A DNA stretch of 11,904 bases from UMGS1590 sp036303105 (GCA_036303105.1 JAXJBF010000112.1:1-11904); one strand, 5' to 3'. Positions 1 to 6,901 are shown, counted from the stretch's first letter. Numbers and translations: made by a program. The notes: a model not told the origin generated them from the letters alone.

Positions 1-2
1 AC

Positions 3-290
3 CAGTTTGTTGGTGAAGAAGACTACAAGATGGGGACCGTGTTCACAGGCATTCAGAAACCAGAGATTGCCGAACGTTTCCAGAAAGCGAACGTCCTCAC
101 CAAGCCAACCTGCATGGATTGCTGGGCACGCTTCTATTGCAGCGGTGGCTGCCACGCCAACAACATCCGTTATGGCGGCAGCATCAACGAACCATACGCC
201 TATGGCTGTGATCTGCAGCGCAAGCGCATTGAAGCAGCCATTTATGTGCAGACCGTGAAGCTGCTTGAAGGTGAAGGGAGCGAAGACTGA
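3..290 (+). CDS. scfB: C-terminal end of SCIFF-peptide radical SAM/SPASM maturase (partial, 5' end outside window)
   Basis: Only the last 95 codons are present, open from the left edge in the frame starting at base 3 and ending at TGA 288-290. The visible part is a SPASM-type auxiliary Fe-S region: C-x2-C-W-x-R-x2-C-x-G-G-C-H-A-N, followed by PYAYGC and RKRIEAAI. This arrangement (CWARFYCSGGCHAN then GC.L.RKRIE) is what I know from the family that installs thioether cross-links in SCIFF, the small six-cysteine peptide conserved in Clostridia. By family knowledge the missing N-terminal part holds the CxxxCxxC radical SAM core and scfA, the substrate peptide, usually lies just upstream; neither can be checked here. 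The stop shares one base with the pheA start (TGATG), which implies co-transcription and probably translational coupling. A different SPASM peptide maturase is the main alternative. Confidence 0.85.
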   Translation, partial: QFVGEEDYKMGTVFTGIQKPEIAERFQKANVLTKPTCMDCWARFYCSGGCHANNIRYGGSINEPYAYGCDLQRKRIEAAIYVQTVKLLEGEGSED

Positions 291-1156
291 TGGCACCACT
301 TTTGCCTCCTTTTGCGACGCCAATTGAAAAGCCTCGCGTGGCGTTCCAGGGCATCGAAGGTTCTTTCAGTGACGGCGCCTGCATCAAGGTGTTTGGCCAA
401 GAGGTGGATCGCACCGGTTTGTCACATTTTCAGTTTGTGGTTGAAGGTGTGGTCAATGGCGAGTACGATTATGGTGTTTTGCCGATTGAGAATTCCTCTA
501 CCGGCAGCATCAATGACGTGTATGATTTGCTTTATGAAAAGCCTTGCTACATTGTTGGCGAAACGGCGCTGGAAATCACTCAGAACCTCATGGCGGTGCC
601 AGGCACCAAGCTGGAAGATGTAAAATTCGTCTATTCTCATCCCCAGGGATTGGGCCAAAGCCAGCGCTTTTTGCTGGAACATGGCATTGAAGCACGTCCA
701 TATGCCGACACGGCCATGAGCGCGCGCTACATTGCTGAAACCAAACCCGCCAACGGCGCTGCCATTGCATCCAAGCAGGCAGCAGAAGTGTATGGCCTGG
801 ACATCCTTGTGCCACACGTTAATTTCAATTATTCCAACATCACCCGTTTTGTGGTTATTCGACGTGAGCCAGAATTGAGTGAAAGCCAGAACAAGGTGAG
901 CATTGTGTTCAAAACGGCACACCGTCCAGGGGCGCTGTTGGAAGCCTTGCGTTACTTTGCAGAAGGGCATTATGACATGAGTCGTATCGAATCACGTCCT
1001 GTCATTGGGAAGCCTTGGGAATACAGCTTCTACATTGACTTGCTTGGCCGTTGGGACGATGAGAAATTTCTGGAATGTCTGCGTCAGGTGCGTGATAAGA
1101 CGGTAGATTTCCGTGTGCTCGGCACCTATGAAGCAGCAGAACAACATTATCTATAA
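290..1156 (+). CDS. pheA: Prephenate dehydratase (monofunctional, with ACT domain)
   Basis: The 288-residue protein converts prephenate to phenylpyruvate in phenylalanine synthesis, in the cytosol. The dehydratase domain spans about residues 16-190: RVAFQGIEGSFS at the start, GVLPIENSSTGSI, then the Thr-Arg-Phe motif at 185-187, whose Thr is the family's catalytic residue. A C-terminal ACT regulatory domain covers about 202-280, with HRPGALLEAL and the ESRP motif at 234-237, the usual site for phenylalanine feedback inhibition. There is no chorismate mutase domain, so this is the monofunctional Gram-positive type of ordinary length. The ATG overlaps the upstream scfB stop by one base; no separate promoter is visible. 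murB follows after 18 nt. The MAPLLPPFATP leader before the conserved domain is short and unremarkable. Confidence 0.96.
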   Translation: MAPLLPPFATPIEKPRVAFQGIEGSFSDGACIKVFGQEVDRTGLSHFQFVVEGVVNGEYDYGVLPIENSSTGSINDVYDLLYEKPCYIVGETALEITQNLMAVPGTKLEDVKFVYSHPQGLGQSQRFLLEHGIEARPYADTAMSARYIAETKPANGAAIASKQAAEVYGLDILVPHVNFNYSNITRFVVIRREPELSESQNKVSIVFKTAHRPGALLEALRYFAEGHYDMSRIESRPVIGKPWEYSFYIDLLGRWDDEKFLECLRQVRDKTVDFRVLGTYEAAEQHYL

Positions 1157-1174
1157 GAGAAAGGAGACCAACCC

Positions 1175-2110
1175 ATGAACGATCTCTTTTCAACGATTTC
1201 TGGTGTGGCAGAAGTGCGGCTCAATGAGCCGCTTTCCCGCCACACCACCTTTCAGATCGGCGGACCGTGCGATGTGATGGTGTTTCCTGAAACAGCGGAA
1301 GCACTGGCTGATATCATCCGTGTATGCAGCGAAGAAGATTTGATGTATTTTGTGCTTGGCAAAGGCAGCAACGTGCTGGTCAGTGATCAGGGCATTCGCG
1401 GCGTGGTCATATCCACAGAACGTTTGCAGCATCTGACTGTTGACGGCACCGTAGTGACTGCATCGGCCGGACTTTCATTGATCAATGTCAGCAAAGCTTG
1501 TGCTGAGCTTGGCCTTTCCGGGCTGGAATTTGCCAGCGGCATTCCAGGCAGCATCGGCGGCGCAGCGTACATGAACGCTGGCGCTTACGATGGTGAAATG
1601 AAAGATGTGGTGACGTCGGTGACCGTTCTTGATGAGAACGGCTTGATTCGTGATATCCCAGCAGAGGAGATGCGATTCAGTTACCGTCACAGCCGCCTCA
1701 AAGATGAGCCGCTCGTTTGCCTGGCAGTGACCATGCAGCTTGCATATGGTGATAAGCACGAGATTCTCGCAAAGATCGCCGATCTCAGCGAACGTCGCTC
1801 CAGCAAACAGCCATTGGAAATGGCCAGTGCTGGCAGCACCTTCAAGCGCCCAGCTGGCCATTATGCTGGACCGCTCATCATTGATGCGGGCATGCAAGGC
1901 TATCGCATTGGCGGCGCACAGGTCTCTATGAAACACGCTGGTTTTCTCGTCAACACTGGTGGAGCCACTGCTGACGACGTGATTCGTCTCATTCACGCGG
2001 TGCAAGCTGCTGTCTTGAGAAAATTTGGCGTACGTTTGGAAACCGAAGTACGATTCATTGGCGAATGGGACAATCATCCCCTCTATCACGAGATCATGAT
2101 GGTGGACTAA
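1175..2110 (+). CDS. murB: UDP-N-acetylenolpyruvoylglucosamine reductase (type II MurB)
   Basis: The 311-residue cytosolic FAD enzyme reduces UDP-GlcNAc-enolpyruvate to UDP-MurNAc with NADPH, the second committed step of peptidoglycan synthesis. The N-terminal FAD-binding domain shows SRHTTFQIGG, GKGSNVLVSD and the long motif ending SGIPGSIGGAAYMNAGAY. The C-terminal domain shows SYRHS, then AGSTFKRP with the catalytic serine at residue 221, GYRIGGAQVS, HAGFLVN and the terminal ETEVRF with the acid-catalyst glutamate at 291. Absence of the Tyr-loop insertion of the E. coli protein and the type of GSTFKRP region make it type II, as usual in Firmicutes. The ATG at 1175 has AAGGAG (1161-1166) 8 nt upstream. 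It is the last gene of the scfB-pheA-murB transcript: a hairpin terminator starts 11 nt after its stop. Confidence 0.97.
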   Translation: MNDLFSTISGVAEVRLNEPLSRHTTFQIGGPCDVMVFPETAEALADIIRVCSEEDLMYFVLGKGSNVLVSDQGIRGVVISTERLQHLTVDGTVVTASAGLSLINVSKACAELGLSGLEFASGIPGSIGGAAYMNAGAYDGEMKDVVTSVTVLDENGLIRDIPAEEMRFSYRHSRLKDEPLVCLAVTMQLAYGDKHEILAKIADLSERRSSKQPLEMASAGSTFKRPAGHYAGPLIIDAGMQGYRIGGAQVSMKHAGFLVNTGGATADDVIRLIHAVQAAVLRKFGVRLETEVRFIGEWDNHPLYHEIMMVD

Positions 2111-2120
2111 ATAAAAATAA

Positions 2121-2150
2121 CAGAGTCGGGCAGGTCCCGGCTCTGTTTTT
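2121..2150 (+). terminator. Rho-independent terminator after murB
   Basis: CAGAGTCGGG (2121-2130) pairs with CCCGGCTCTG (2136-2145), a 10-bp stem with one G-U pair and a 5-nt loop, followed by TTTTT. It ends the scfB-pheA-murB transcript. Confidence 0.93.
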
Positions 2151-2166
2151 GCATAAAGTGGGCAGC

Positions 2167-2195
2167 TTGCGCATGCTATAGCAACCCGCTATCAT
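2167..2195 (+). promoter_or_regulatory. Candidate sigma-A promoter for the M20 amidohydrolase
   Basis: TTGCGC (2167-2172), a 17-nt spacer and TATCAT (2190-2195) form a plausible -35/-10 pair. The start point would fall near 2202, giving a leader of only about 14 nt that begins at the AGGAGG (2202-2207). The same TTGCGC -35 with 17-nt spacing occurs before the alcohol dehydrogenase at 6902. A small dyad ATAGC-aaccc-GCTAT (around 2177-2191) lies between the boxes and could be an operator. The -35 matches consensus at only 3 of 6 positions. Confidence 0.45.
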
Positions 2196-2215
2196 AGAAT
2201 CAGGAGGCGATCGAG

Positions 2216-3532
2216 ATGGAAGAAAAGCGTTATCAGGAAATTGCCGCGCAGAGTGCGGTACTGTTTCCGCAGATTCAAGCTTTGCGGCGGCAGCTGCATC
2301 AGCAGCCGGAGCAGGGCTGGTTAGAAATTTGTACCTCTGCGCTGGTGGCAGAACGCTTGCAGACTTTAGGTTACGAGGTGCTTGTCGGAGAAGCTGTGAC
2401 AGCAGATGCTCGTATGGGTCTGCCCGATCAAGCGGCCTGCGATGCAGCCTATAAGCGGGCACTGGCGGCTGGTGTGTCACCGGCTTTGGCGAAGCCTATG
2501 CGAGATGGCCGAACCGGTGTTATCGGCATCCTGCACTGTGGTGACGGTCCTGTGGTGGCGCTGCGGTTCGATATGGATGCACTGCCGCTTACAGAAAGCG
2601 ATGATGGAGAACGCCAGGCCGTGCGCGAAAGGTATGTGTCGGCTCAGGCTGGCAGCATGCACGCTTGCGGACACGACGGGCACACCGCCATCGGCCTTGG
2701 TGTGGCAGACATCCTAGCCACTCAGCGCACGCAGCTGCACGGCACCGTGAAGCTGATTTTTCAGCCGGCGGAAGAAGGTGTGCGCGGCGCGGCAGCCATC
2801 GTTGAAAAAGGCCATCTCGACGATGTGGACGTGCTCCTGGCGGCCCACATTCAGGAGCGCGGCAACTTGGACGGTGATGTCATTCCAGGCAGCTGCGGTG
2901 CCTATGCCACCACAAAATTAGATGTCCATTTTCAAGGCCGAGCTGCCCACGCAGCCAGCGCACCTGAAAAAGGCCGCAATGTCATGCTGGCGGTGGCGGC
3001 AGCCATCACCAATCTTTACGCCATCCCGCGGCACAGCGGCGGCGCCTCGCGTGTGAACGTGGGCATCGTTCAGGCAGGCAGCGGACGCAACATCATCGCT
3101 GATGCTGCAGATATGGCCCTGGAAGTGCGCGGCGAAACCACGGCCATCAACGCCTACATGGAAGAGTACGCACGTCGTATTTTGCATGCTTCGGCAGCCA
3201 TGCACGGCTGCGAAGTGACCATCGATAAACGCGGTGAAGCCTTCTCCCTCGCTAGTGATGATGCTTTGATGGCGCGTGTTCGAGACGTTTGTGCGGCGCT
3301 GCCGGATGTTGTGCTGGCTTCCCGCCCAGAACAGCATCTCAACGACAGCGAAGACATTTCCTACATGATGGCACGCGTGCAAGCCCATGGCGGCCAGGCC
3401 ACCTTCATGCGCCTGCTCACAACCACCAGTGACGTGCCCCACGGCTGCCGCTTCGATTTCGACGAACACGTTCTGCAAACCGGCATGAGCGTATTCAGCG
3501 CCGTGACGATGGATTTGATGGGACGTCGATGA
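2216..3532 (+). CDS. M20 family amidohydrolase, AbgA-like (p-aminobenzoyl-glutamate hydrolase subunit A type)
   Basis: The 438-residue metalloenzyme closely follows E. coli AbgA from memory: shared blocks include RMGLPD (where other M20D members have no such segment), RFDMDAL, MHACGHDGHTAIGLG, LIFQPAEEG.RGA, SRVNVG..QAGSGRN, SEDISYMMARVQ.H.GQA and FDFDEHVL. Expected di-metal ligands are present: C151, H153, E187 of the PAEEG motif, H near 211 and H409. The small dimerisation/lid domain lies roughly at 230-345. AbgA normally works with a homologous AbgB subunit and an AbgT transporter; neither is adjacent, so it may act alone on another amide (N-acyl amino acid or dipeptide). There is no signal peptide, so it is cytosolic. 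ATG 2216 has AGGAGG 8 nt upstream. No hairpin terminator follows it clearly. Substrate is inferred, family is firm. Confidence 0.88.
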   Translation: MEEKRYQEIAAQSAVLFPQIQALRRQLHQQPEQGWLEICTSALVAERLQTLGYEVLVGEAVTADARMGLPDQAACDAAYKRALAAGVSPALAKPMRDGRTGVIGILHCGDGPVVALRFDMDALPLTESDDGERQAVRERYVSAQAGSMHACGHDGHTAIGLGVADILATQRTQLHGTVKLIFQPAEEGVRGAAAIVEKGHLDDVDVLLAAHIQERGNLDGDVIPGSCGAYATTKLDVHFQGRAAHAASAPEKGRNVMLAVAAAITNLYAIPRHSGGASRVNVGIVQAGSGRNIIADAADMALEVRGETTAINAYMEEYARRILHASAAMHGCEVTIDKRGEAFSLASDDALMARVRDVCAALPDVVLASRPEQHLNDSEDISYMMARVQAHGGQATFMRLLTTTSDVPHGCRFDFDEHVLQTGMSVFSAVTMDLMGRR

Positions 3533-3561
3533 TCCTGTAATCTTGCGTAATAATCATAGCA

Positions 3562-3591
3562 TGACATGAGAAAGAGATATTTTGCATGTCA
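3562..3591. promoter_or_regulatory. Inverted repeat, possible operator upstream of the lipoprotein gene
   Basis: TGACATG (3562-3568) is repeated inverted as CATGTCA (3585-3591) with 16 nt between the arms. The right arm overlaps the proposed -35 box of the lipoprotein promoter, so a bound repressor would block it. With only 7-bp arms, chance is possible. Confidence 0.3.
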
Positions 3592-3609
3592 ACCGTTTCC
3601 CGTTACAAT
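3582..3609 (+). promoter_or_regulatory. Candidate sigma-A promoter for the lipoprotein gene
   Basis: TTGCAT (3582-3587), a 16-nt spacer and TACAAT (3604-3609), a 5-of-6 match to the -10 consensus. Transcription would begin near 3616, directly before AAAGGAG (3618-3624). This also argues that an in-frame TTG at 3582 is a promoter box and not a start codon. Confidence 0.55.
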
Positions 3610-3632
3610 GGAAGAAGAAAGGAGCGGATGCT

Positions 3633-4133
3633 ATGCGTCGTGGAAAATTCTATTTATTGGTCCGCTGGTTGTTGGTGGCAGCATGTATGCTGTTATTAAC
3701 AGGTTGTGGTGCCGATGCAGATAGGGCACATGAGGACGTTCAAATGAGCAGTACGGATGCAGAAGATGCTGTTGTTTCATCAACACGTGTGCTGGTGCAG
3801 GTAAACGGGCAGACATTTACGGCGGTTTTGGCAGATACAGCGGCAGCGGAAGCGCTTGCCGAACGCTTGGCAGAAGGCCCGCTGGTGCTTAATTTATCTG
3901 ATTACGGCGGGTTTGAAAAAGTCGGCAGCTTGGGAATGCAGCTGCCAACCGATGATGCACAAACACAAGCAGGTCCTGGTGACATGATGCTTTACCAGGG
4001 CGATCAGATTGTCTTTTTCTATGGTACCAACAGCTGGCGCTACACCGCCCTGGGGCAGATCGATGATCTTGACGGCTGGGCAGAAGCGTTGGGTGATGGC
4101 GATCTATCGCTGACGATGCAACTGGCAGAATGA
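3633..4133 (+). CDS. Lipoprotein with cyclophilin-like domain
   Basis: The 166-residue product starts MRRGKF, has a hydrophobic segment (about 7-22) and the lipobox L-T-G-C with the lipidated cysteine at residue 25, so it should be exported and anchored to the outer face of the membrane. An Asp/Glu/Ala/Ser-rich linker (26-50) leads into a beta-rich domain (about 52-165) with RVLVQVNGQTFTAVL, LNLSDYGGFEKVG, the AGPGDMMLYQGDQIVFFYG stretch and YTALGQI. This pattern matches the bacterial cyclophilin-like fold family that I recognise from many Firmicute lipoproteins; members lack proven function and should not be assumed to be prolyl isomerases. ATG 3633 has AAAGGAG 8 nt upstream; the in-frame TTG at 3582 lacks one. 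It is a single-gene unit between its own promoter and a strong terminator. Confidence 0.85.
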   Translation: MRRGKFYLLVRWLLVAACMLLLTGCGADADRAHEDVQMSSTDAEDAVVSSTRVLVQVNGQTFTAVLADTAAAEALAERLAEGPLVLNLSDYGGFEKVGSLGMQLPTDDAQTQAGPGDMMLYQGDQIVFFYGTNSWRYTALGQIDDLDGWAEALGDGDLSLTMQLAE

Positions 4134-4134
4134 A

Positions 4135-4166
4135 AAAATCCCGAGTGATGAATCACTCGGGATTTT
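4135..4166. terminator. Bidirectional terminator between convergent units
   Basis: A perfect 14-bp inverted repeat: AAAATCCCGAGTGA (4135-4148), loop TGAA, TCACTCGGGATTTT (4153-4166). The A-run on one side and T-run on the other let it act for the lipoprotein gene on the plus strand and the glcD-glcF operon on the minus strand, whose last stop is at 4171. Confidence 0.94.
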
Positions 4167-4170
4167 CTAG

Positions 4171-5379
4171 TTATAACACCTGGCTGATGTGCAGCACTTT
4201 CAGATCTTTGTAGCGTTCCAGCTTGCCGAGCTGCATGAGGCAGCTTGGGCATTCGGCAACGACAATGTCTGCGCCAGTGGCTTTGAAATCTTTGTATTTA
4301 TTGTTGAGCACCTTGGCAGAGGTGGATGGGAAGTCGACCTGGAAGGTGCCGGCGCCGCCGCAGCACATGGTGGCATTTTCAGCTGGCAGGAAAGTAACTG
4401 CTTTTTCAAGCAGGGCCTGTGGTTCCTTGTTGATGCCCTGGCCACGATTGAGGTGGCAGGAAGCATGATAGGTGACACGCAGGTCTTTGTGTGGTGTTGG
4501 TTCATAGCCGACGGCATAGAGGTATTCACTCAGCCCCATGATCTTTTTGCTGAAAGCACTTGCTTTGTCACGCATGGTGAAATCGTCCGCAAAAAGCTCG
4601 CCGTATTCTTTGAGCATGGCACCGCAGCTGCCGCAATCGGTGATGATGAGATCGTAGTCTTTGAGGGCCTCAATGTTGCGTTTTGCCATTTTCTTGGCAA
4701 GTGGAATCATGCCGTGGGATTGCTGTGGCAGCCCGCAGCAGTCAACATTTGGCACTTCAACCTTGCGGCCTGTTTTTTCAATGAGCGCAATGGAAGCGTC
4801 GCTGGCGTTTTTGAAGAACAGCTTCATGGCACAGCCTTTGAAATAGGCGACGCGTTTCACTTTGCTGAGATCCACGGTGCACTTGGCTGCTGGTTTTGAG
4901 AATACAGCTGGGCCGCTGTGTTGCATGGACTCGGGCGCCGTGTGGTTGGCTGGCAGCAGGCCTCGGGTGAGGCGTGGAAACTGCAAAGTCTGTGCAGCGC
5001 CGATGAATGGGCGGCTCAGTGATTTCAACGGGCTGTTGGACATGAATCCGCCGATGAGACGATATTTTGGTGACAGACCGTGGTCTTCGCGCAGCCACTG
5101 ACGCATTTCAATCATGGCCTGGTCGGTCATGACCTTGCCAGGGCAAACTTCCGTGCAGGCTTTGCAGAGCAGGCAGTAGTCGAGGGCGTGACGCAATGCT
5201 TTTTCGTTGCCGTCGAGCTTGTCCTCGAGCATGGCACGTACAATGGCGATCTTGCCGCGTGAGGTGGCACGGTCGATGCGATTGACTTTGTAGAGTGGGC
5301 AGACCGTGGTGCAGGCGCCGCAGCGGTCGCATTTATCTACAATGGCTCTGAGTTTTTCGTAATGTTGGTTCTTTTCCAT
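4171..5379 (-). CDS. glcF: GlcF/LldE-type iron-sulfur subunit of a 2-hydroxyacid oxidase
   Basis: The 402-residue protein carries two 4Fe-4S ferredoxin motifs, C17-x2-C20-x2-C23-x3-C27 and C69-x2-C72-x2-C75-x3-C79, followed by two CCG (cysteine-rich) domains: C183, C214-C215, C249/C252 and C308, C339-C340, C377/C380. This is the GlcF layout: electrons from the flavin subunit pass through Fe-S clusters toward quinone or another acceptor. There is no membrane segment, so it is cytosolic or peripheral. ATG at 5379 is preferred: it lies 5 nt after the upstream stop, and GGTGATC (5389-5383), complementary to the distal anti-SD, sits at normal distance. A GTG at 5388, overlapping that stop, would add 3 residues. 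It is cotranscribed with the glcD-like gene and ends 4 nt before the shared terminator. Substrate (glycolate, D-lactate or other) is not decided by this subunit. Confidence 0.92.
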   Translation of the reverse strand: MEKNQHYEKLRAIVDKCDRCGACTTVCPLYKVNRIDRATSRGKIAIVRAMLEDKLDGNEKALRHALDYCLLCKACTEVCPGKVMTDQAMIEMRQWLREDHGLSPKYRLIGGFMSNSPLKSLSRPFIGAAQTLQFPRLTRGLLPANHTAPESMQHSGPAVFSKPAAKCTVDLSKVKRVAYFKGCAMKLFFKNASDASIALIEKTGRKVEVPNVDCCGLPQQSHGMIPLAKKMAKRNIEALKDYDLIITDCGSCGAMLKEYGELFADDFTMRDKASAFSKKIMGLSEYLYAVGYEPTPHKDLRVTYHASCHLNRGQGINKEPQALLEKAVTFLPAENATMCCGGAGTFQVDFPSTSAKVLNNKYKDFKATGADIVVAECPSCLMQLGKLERYKDLKVLHISQVL

Positions 5380-5384
5380 GACGA

Positions 5385-6785
5385 TCACCGATTGAAGATC
5401 TTTCCGGGATTGAGGATGTTGTTCGGATCAAGCGCCTTTTTGATCAGGAGCGATGCGTCAATCTCTTCTTTTTCCAGGGCAATATCAATGTAAGGCTGTT
5501 TCGAAATACCGATGCCGTGTTCACCGCTGAGCATGCCGCCGCAGTCCACAGCTGCCTGGAAGATTTCGCCGACACAGTCGTGAACTTTTTCGGGCACGCC
5601 TGGCTGACTCATGTCGCAGAGCAAGGATGGATGCAGGTTGCCATCGCCAGCATGACCGAAGATGGAGACTTTGAAGCCATAACGTGTGGCGATGTCAACA
5701 ATCTTGGTGCAGATGGCTGGCAGTTCAGCACGTGGCACAGTGATGTCTTCACCGACACGGTCTGGGGCGAGGCTTTTGAGCGCTGTGCTCAGTTTGTTGC
5801 GCAAACTCCAGAGGTGATCACGTTCTGCATCGTCCTTGGCATGGGTGAAATCGAGGGCGCCATCTTTGCGGCAAACAGCTTCCAAGGTTGCCATATCGCT
5901 CTCGCAAATGTCAGCGGTATTGCCATCAAGGTCGAAGACGAGCATGGCACCGACGTCATCGCCGATAGGAAAATCGTTGAACTTGGCAGTGGCTTCGCAG
6001 CTCAGTTTGTCCATCAATTCGGCAGCCGTTGGGGTCACGCCGCTGATCAGGCAGTCGCCAACAGCAGTGCAGGCATCTTCGATGCTGCGGAAGGTGGCCA
6101 TGGCGCTCTTAACAAATTTAGGACGGCCGATGACTTTGAGGGTGGCTTCGGTGATGATGCCCAAGGTCCCTTCAGAGCCAACAAACAGCTGGGTCATATT
6201 GTAACCGGTGACGTTTTTGATGAGTTTGCCGCCGGTGTGGATGACATCGCCATTGGCGAGCACCACTTCCAGCCCCAGGACATAGTCACTGGTAACGCCG
6301 TATTTTACAGCACGAATGCCGCCGGCATTTTCGGCAATATTGCCGCCGATGGTGGAGTATTTATAGGAAGATGGTTCTGGTGGATAGTAAAGATTGTGGT
6401 CCGCGCAGAAATCGTGGATTTCCTTTGTCAATACACCAGGTTGTACGCGCAGGGTCAGGTTCTTTTCATCGAGTTCGACGATTTTATTCATTTCATCGAC
6501 CATCAGCACAATGCCGCCACGGACAGGAATGACGCCGCCGCTGCGGCCGCTGCCAGTGCCACGGCAAACAACAGGAATCTTATGGGTATTGGCATAGTTC
6601 ATAAGAGCTGACACTTCTTCGGTGCTGTGTGCCTTGCAGACAAAATCTGGGGTTTCATCTGGATTCAGCGCTTCCGGAGAGGCATCATAGCTGTAGCCAA
6701 AGCAATCAACGGGTTCATGAAGCACGCGTTCTTTGCCAAAGATTTCGCGCAGTGCGTGCAAATGCGCTTCTTTGTTTTCGAGCAT
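5385..6785 (-). CDS. glcD: GlcD-type FAD-binding 2-hydroxyacid dehydrogenase (D-lactate/glycolate oxidase family)
   Basis: The 466-residue flavoprotein oxidises a 2-hydroxyacid to the 2-oxoacid and hands electrons to its Fe-S partner. The FAD-binding type 4 domain spans about 46-184, with VVCRGTGSGRSGGV (72-85), QPGV, PPEPSS (135-140), TIGGNIAENAGG (145-156) and the GSEGTLGI block (203-210). The C-terminal oxidase domain (about 221-464) has GEDITVPR, GHAGDGNLHP (377-386), SGEHGIG (420-426) and the terminal NPGKIF, all typical of GlcD, D-LDH and LctD. ATG 6785 is chosen because GGAAGG lies upstream (6800-6795) and an in-frame start at 6887 would be outside the promoter at 6846-6874. The downstream partner is a GlcF and not EtfAB, which argues against the electron-confurcating lactate dehydrogenase of acetogens. 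Glycolate and D-lactate remain equally possible. Confidence 0.92.
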   Translation of the reverse strand: MLENKEAHLHALREIFGKERVLHEPVDCFGYSYDASPEALNPDETPDFVCKAHSTEEVSALMNYANTHKIPVVCRGTGSGRSGGVIPVRGGIVLMVDEMNKIVELDEKNLTLRVQPGVLTKEIHDFCADHNLYYPPEPSSYKYSTIGGNIAENAGGIRAVKYGVTSDYVLGLEVVLANGDVIHTGGKLIKNVTGYNMTQLFVGSEGTLGIITEATLKVIGRPKFVKSAMATFRSIEDACTAVGDCLISGVTPTAAELMDKLSCEATAKFNDFPIGDDVGAMLVFDLDGNTADICESDMATLEAVCRKDGALDFTHAKDDAERDHLWSLRNKLSTALKSLAPDRVGEDITVPRAELPAICTKIVDIATRYGFKVSIFGHAGDGNLHPSLLCDMSQPGVPEKVHDCVGEIFQAAVDCGGMLSGEHGIGISKQPYIDIALEKEEIDASLLIKKALDPNNILNPGKIFNR

Positions 6786-6845
6786 AGAAGGAATCCTTCC
6801 TTTCATTTTTGTAGTACAGTTTGTTTCTCCTGTTTGGTGCCTCTT

Positions 6846-6874
6846 ATTATAGCACTCTGACCGAGAATTGACAG
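6846..6874 (-). promoter_or_regulatory. Promoter for the glcD-glcF operon (minus strand)
   Basis: Read on the minus strand: CTGTCA (6874-6869), 17-nt spacer, TATAAT (6851-6846), with TG one base upstream of the -10 (TGCTATAAT), an extended -10. A start near 6839 would give a leader of about 55 nt to ATG 6785. Confidence 0.7.
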
Positions 6875-6901
6875 AAGTTGTGAGCAATTTTTTTTAAAAC
6901 A

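Noticed and set aside
3582..3632. Longer lipoprotein start at TTG 3582, adding 17 residues
   Set aside because: The TTG is part of the probable -35 box, no ribosome site precedes it, and the extension would put charged residues before a normal signal peptide; ATG 3633 has AAAGGAG at 8 nt.
5517..6611. A 364-codon open frame on the plus strand, antisense to glcD
   Set aside because: It lies wholly inside a gene with full-length family motifs, has no ribosome site and its Ala/Gly/Asp/Phe-rich composition is the typical antisense shadow of biased codon use. Similar frames antisense to pheA, murB, the M20 gene and glcF (4189-4899) were dismissed for the same reason.
6786..6887. Longer glcD start at 6887, adding 34 residues
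   Set aside because: It would begin upstream of the promoter boxes (6874-6846), has no ribosome site and the extension shows no domain content.
6878..6894. TTGTGAGCAATT resembling a lac operator half or a Rex site
   Set aside because: The second half-site is replaced by a T-run; neither the lacO dyad nor the TTGTGA-n6-TCACAA Rex pattern is completed.
6868..6896. Perfect TTGACA (6868-6873) on the plus strand as a second alcohol dehydrogenase promoter
   Set aside because: No acceptable -10 follows at 16-18 nt, only a T-run; TTGCGC-17-TATAAT downstream is much better.
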